Assembly (NCBI RefSeq): GCF_943371255.1 | Contig: NZ_CALRUC010000009.1 | Span: forward strand, 1 to 64,000 | DNA: 64,000 nucleotides | Direction of reading: 5' to 3' | DNA from: Ferrovibrio terrae_B | Lineage (GTDB): Bacteria > Pseudomonadota > Alphaproteobacteria > Ferrovibrionales > Ferrovibrionaceae | Shown: positions 63,125 to 64,000 of the stretch, in pieces | Layout: every line of letters begins with the position of its first letter | Numbering within the stretch: position 1 is the first letter of the stretch | Position numbers and translations under genes: made by a program | The notes under the pieces: generated by a model | Told to the model about the DNA's origin: nothing | Seen by the model: the letters and a program-made list of their open reading frames with translations, nothing else | Database searches by the model: none

Positions 63125-63401
63125 GCAGAGCTCCTACCGATTATTAGTTATGCCCCCCAGGGAACCCTGGCGGTAAATTTCAGTGTTAGTTCTCGAAGAC
63201 GCGCCCCTTTTTGTCAACGGGTTTCGCGGCTTCGGCTAAAACTCACAGACGGTCGTGGAGCGTTGTTGCATGGAAGCCACACTCTGGTTTGGCCCGTTGA
63301 CTTCGCGCTGCAGCATAATAACAATTATTATGTGTTGTATCCCTCGCTGCAACTATTAATCGTTGACCCGGCGCCAATCGCCACCTACACCCGGCGCGCC
63401 A
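63125..63401. other. Divergent intergenic region with hairpin and AT-rich palindrome
   Basis: This 277-bp gap is the longest without a gene. Reading leftward it holds TTGACA (63217-63212), a -35-like hexamer for the barrel gene but with no good -10. Also for that gene are a 6-bp-arm dyad CCAGGG-AA-CCCTGG (63157-63170) in the leader and AGGAG before the ATG. Rightward it holds TTGACT (63297-63302) and a perfect dyad ATAATAA-CAA-TTATTAT (63315-63331), possibly an operator for the export permease gene. Confidence 0.5.
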
Positions 63402-64000
63402 ATGGCTGGACTGGATTCCATGCAAGACCCTGCCCTGCCCGGGATGATGCGCTTTGCGCTCTACGCCGGCCTTACCGATGTTCAGTCGAGCTTCCGCCGG
63501 ACCATCCTTGGCCCTCTGTGGTCGACGATCGGCCTGGCGACCCTTACTGCCAGTCTCGGGTTATTCTTCGGGACCGTGCTGAAACAGCAACTCCCTGAAT
63601 ATGAAGCCTATATTCCGTTTCTGGCCACCGGCCTAATCGCCTGGACCTTTCTGGCCAACTGTATCCATCAGAGCTGCAGCCTGATCTGGCAGTTCCTCAA
63701 TACGCTACGTCACAATCGCATGCCCCTGCTGGTGCCGGTTCTGCGGGTCATGGTGCGTAACATCATCTCCCTGGGTGTGAATGTCGCCGTCACCATCATT
63801 GCAATCAGGCTGTTCCTTGAAGCCGCGCCGCCGGCATTAGGGCCACTGCTCGGAGGCTTGGTTCTCTTTGTTATCAACGTCTTGTGGATGAGCTATCTGG
63901 CCGCCCTGCTCTGCGCCCGCTTCCGCGACCTGCCACAGCTGATCGCCTGGGGTATCCACCTGGCCTTCTTCCTGAGCCCGATTCTGTGGCTTGAGTACAA
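63402..64000 (+). CDS. ABC-2 type polysaccharide export permease (Wzm-like), 3' end outside window
   Basis: This is the first roughly 200 residues of an inner-membrane permease that exports polysaccharide, with an ATPase partner expected downstream. The frame is open from ATG 63402 to the window end; ATG 63420 and ATG 63444/63447 are alternative starts. It has the family N-terminus SSFRRTILGPLWSTIG, then helices near LATLTASLGLFFG, FLATGLIAWTFLANC and LGGLVLFVINVLWMSYLAALL, then CARFRDLPQLIAWG. The gene diverges from the barrel gene. Confidence 0.82.
   Translation, partial: MAGLDSMQDPALPGMMRFALYAGLTDVQSSFRRTILGPLWSTIGLATLTASLGLFFGTVLKQQLPEYEAYIPFLATGLIAWTFLANCIHQSCSLIWQFLNTLRHNRMPLLVPVLRVMVRNIISLGVNVAVTIIAIRLFLEAAPPALGPLLGGLVLFVINVLWMSYLAALLCARFRDLPQLIAWGIHLAFFLSPILWLEY

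Noticed and set aside
1..64000. tRNA, rRNA, CRISPR, insertion sequence or prophage genes
   Set aside because: I looked for cloverleaf-like segments, regular repeats, transposase motifs and terminal inverted repeats and saw none I could support.

Overview
The window reads as chromosome of a GC-rich alphaproteobacterium, plausibly a Rhodospirillales-type organism. The reasons are a HutC/HutU histidine branch, an NdvA/ChvA-like exporter, dense ATGA-overlapping operons and a legionaminic-acid locus with a Maf-like gene. This placement is inference from gene content; no rRNA or other marker is present. Coding density is very high, no non-coding stretch exceeds about 280 bp, and I see no tRNA, rRNA, insertion sequence, phage or CRISPR array.

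Region 1 (1-8520, +) is catabolic. It holds the end of an oligopeptide-type ABC importer (two permeases and a fused double ATPase), an M20 deacylase/peptidase, an amidase-signature hydrolase, then hutC and hutU. A perfect 12-bp palindrome lies just before hutC. Together they look like uptake and hydrolysis of histidine-containing or N-acylated compounds feeding urocanate breakdown. Region 2 (8556-14880) holds a small membrane-anchored protein, a minus-strand pair (GT4 glycosyltransferase and NdvA-like ABC exporter), another amidase and rimO.

Region 3 (about 14.9-46.1 kb, +) is a long surface-glycan locus. It opens with an AT-rich regulatory island and a winged-helix regulator, followed by two FkbM methyltransferases, an asparagine-synthase-like protein and two GT4 enzymes. 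A second transcription unit starts near 21.8 kb with a radical SAM enzyme, an ABC exporter and an unusual GT-B-like protein. It continues into a complete legionaminic-acid route: legB, legC, legG, legI, a NeuD/PglD-type acetyltransferase, legF and the GDP-sugar enzyme ptmE. It also carries a second CMP-nonulosonate synthetase, an amidotransferase triad (WbpG/PseA-like, HisF-like, HisH-like), two oxidoreductases and a Maf/DUF115-like candidate nonulosonate transferase. A cobalamin-type radical SAM enzyme and a TIGR04372-like glycosyltransferase close this part.

Region 4 (46.2-58.3 kb, +) is a second sugar-building module with an odd composition. It has two NAD-dependent epimerase/dehydratases, a domain-swapped HldE-like nucleotidyltransferase-kinase, a thiamine-diphosphate E1 alpha/beta pair without E2/E3, and two DegT aminotransferases. 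It also has an orphan protein, a radical SAM enzyme, a glycosyltransferase-like protein and a short WecA/MraY-type phosphoglycosyltransferase. I infer it makes a nucleotide-linked amino sugar carrying a two-carbon unit delivered by the E1 pair. This is the best candidate here for an undescribed pathway.

Region 5 (58.3-64 kb) has a minus-strand unit (outer-membrane barrel protein, lipoprotein hydrolase, O-antigen-ligase-like membrane protein, GT2) and, diverging from it, the start of an ABC-2 polysaccharide export permease cut by the window end.

Three intergenic sites share the inverted repeat GTTC-N7-GAAC. Two of them sit in the same position inside near-identical TTGACG-N18-TARGAT promoters, before 15045 and before 21905. 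This suggests one regulator coordinates the glycan units.
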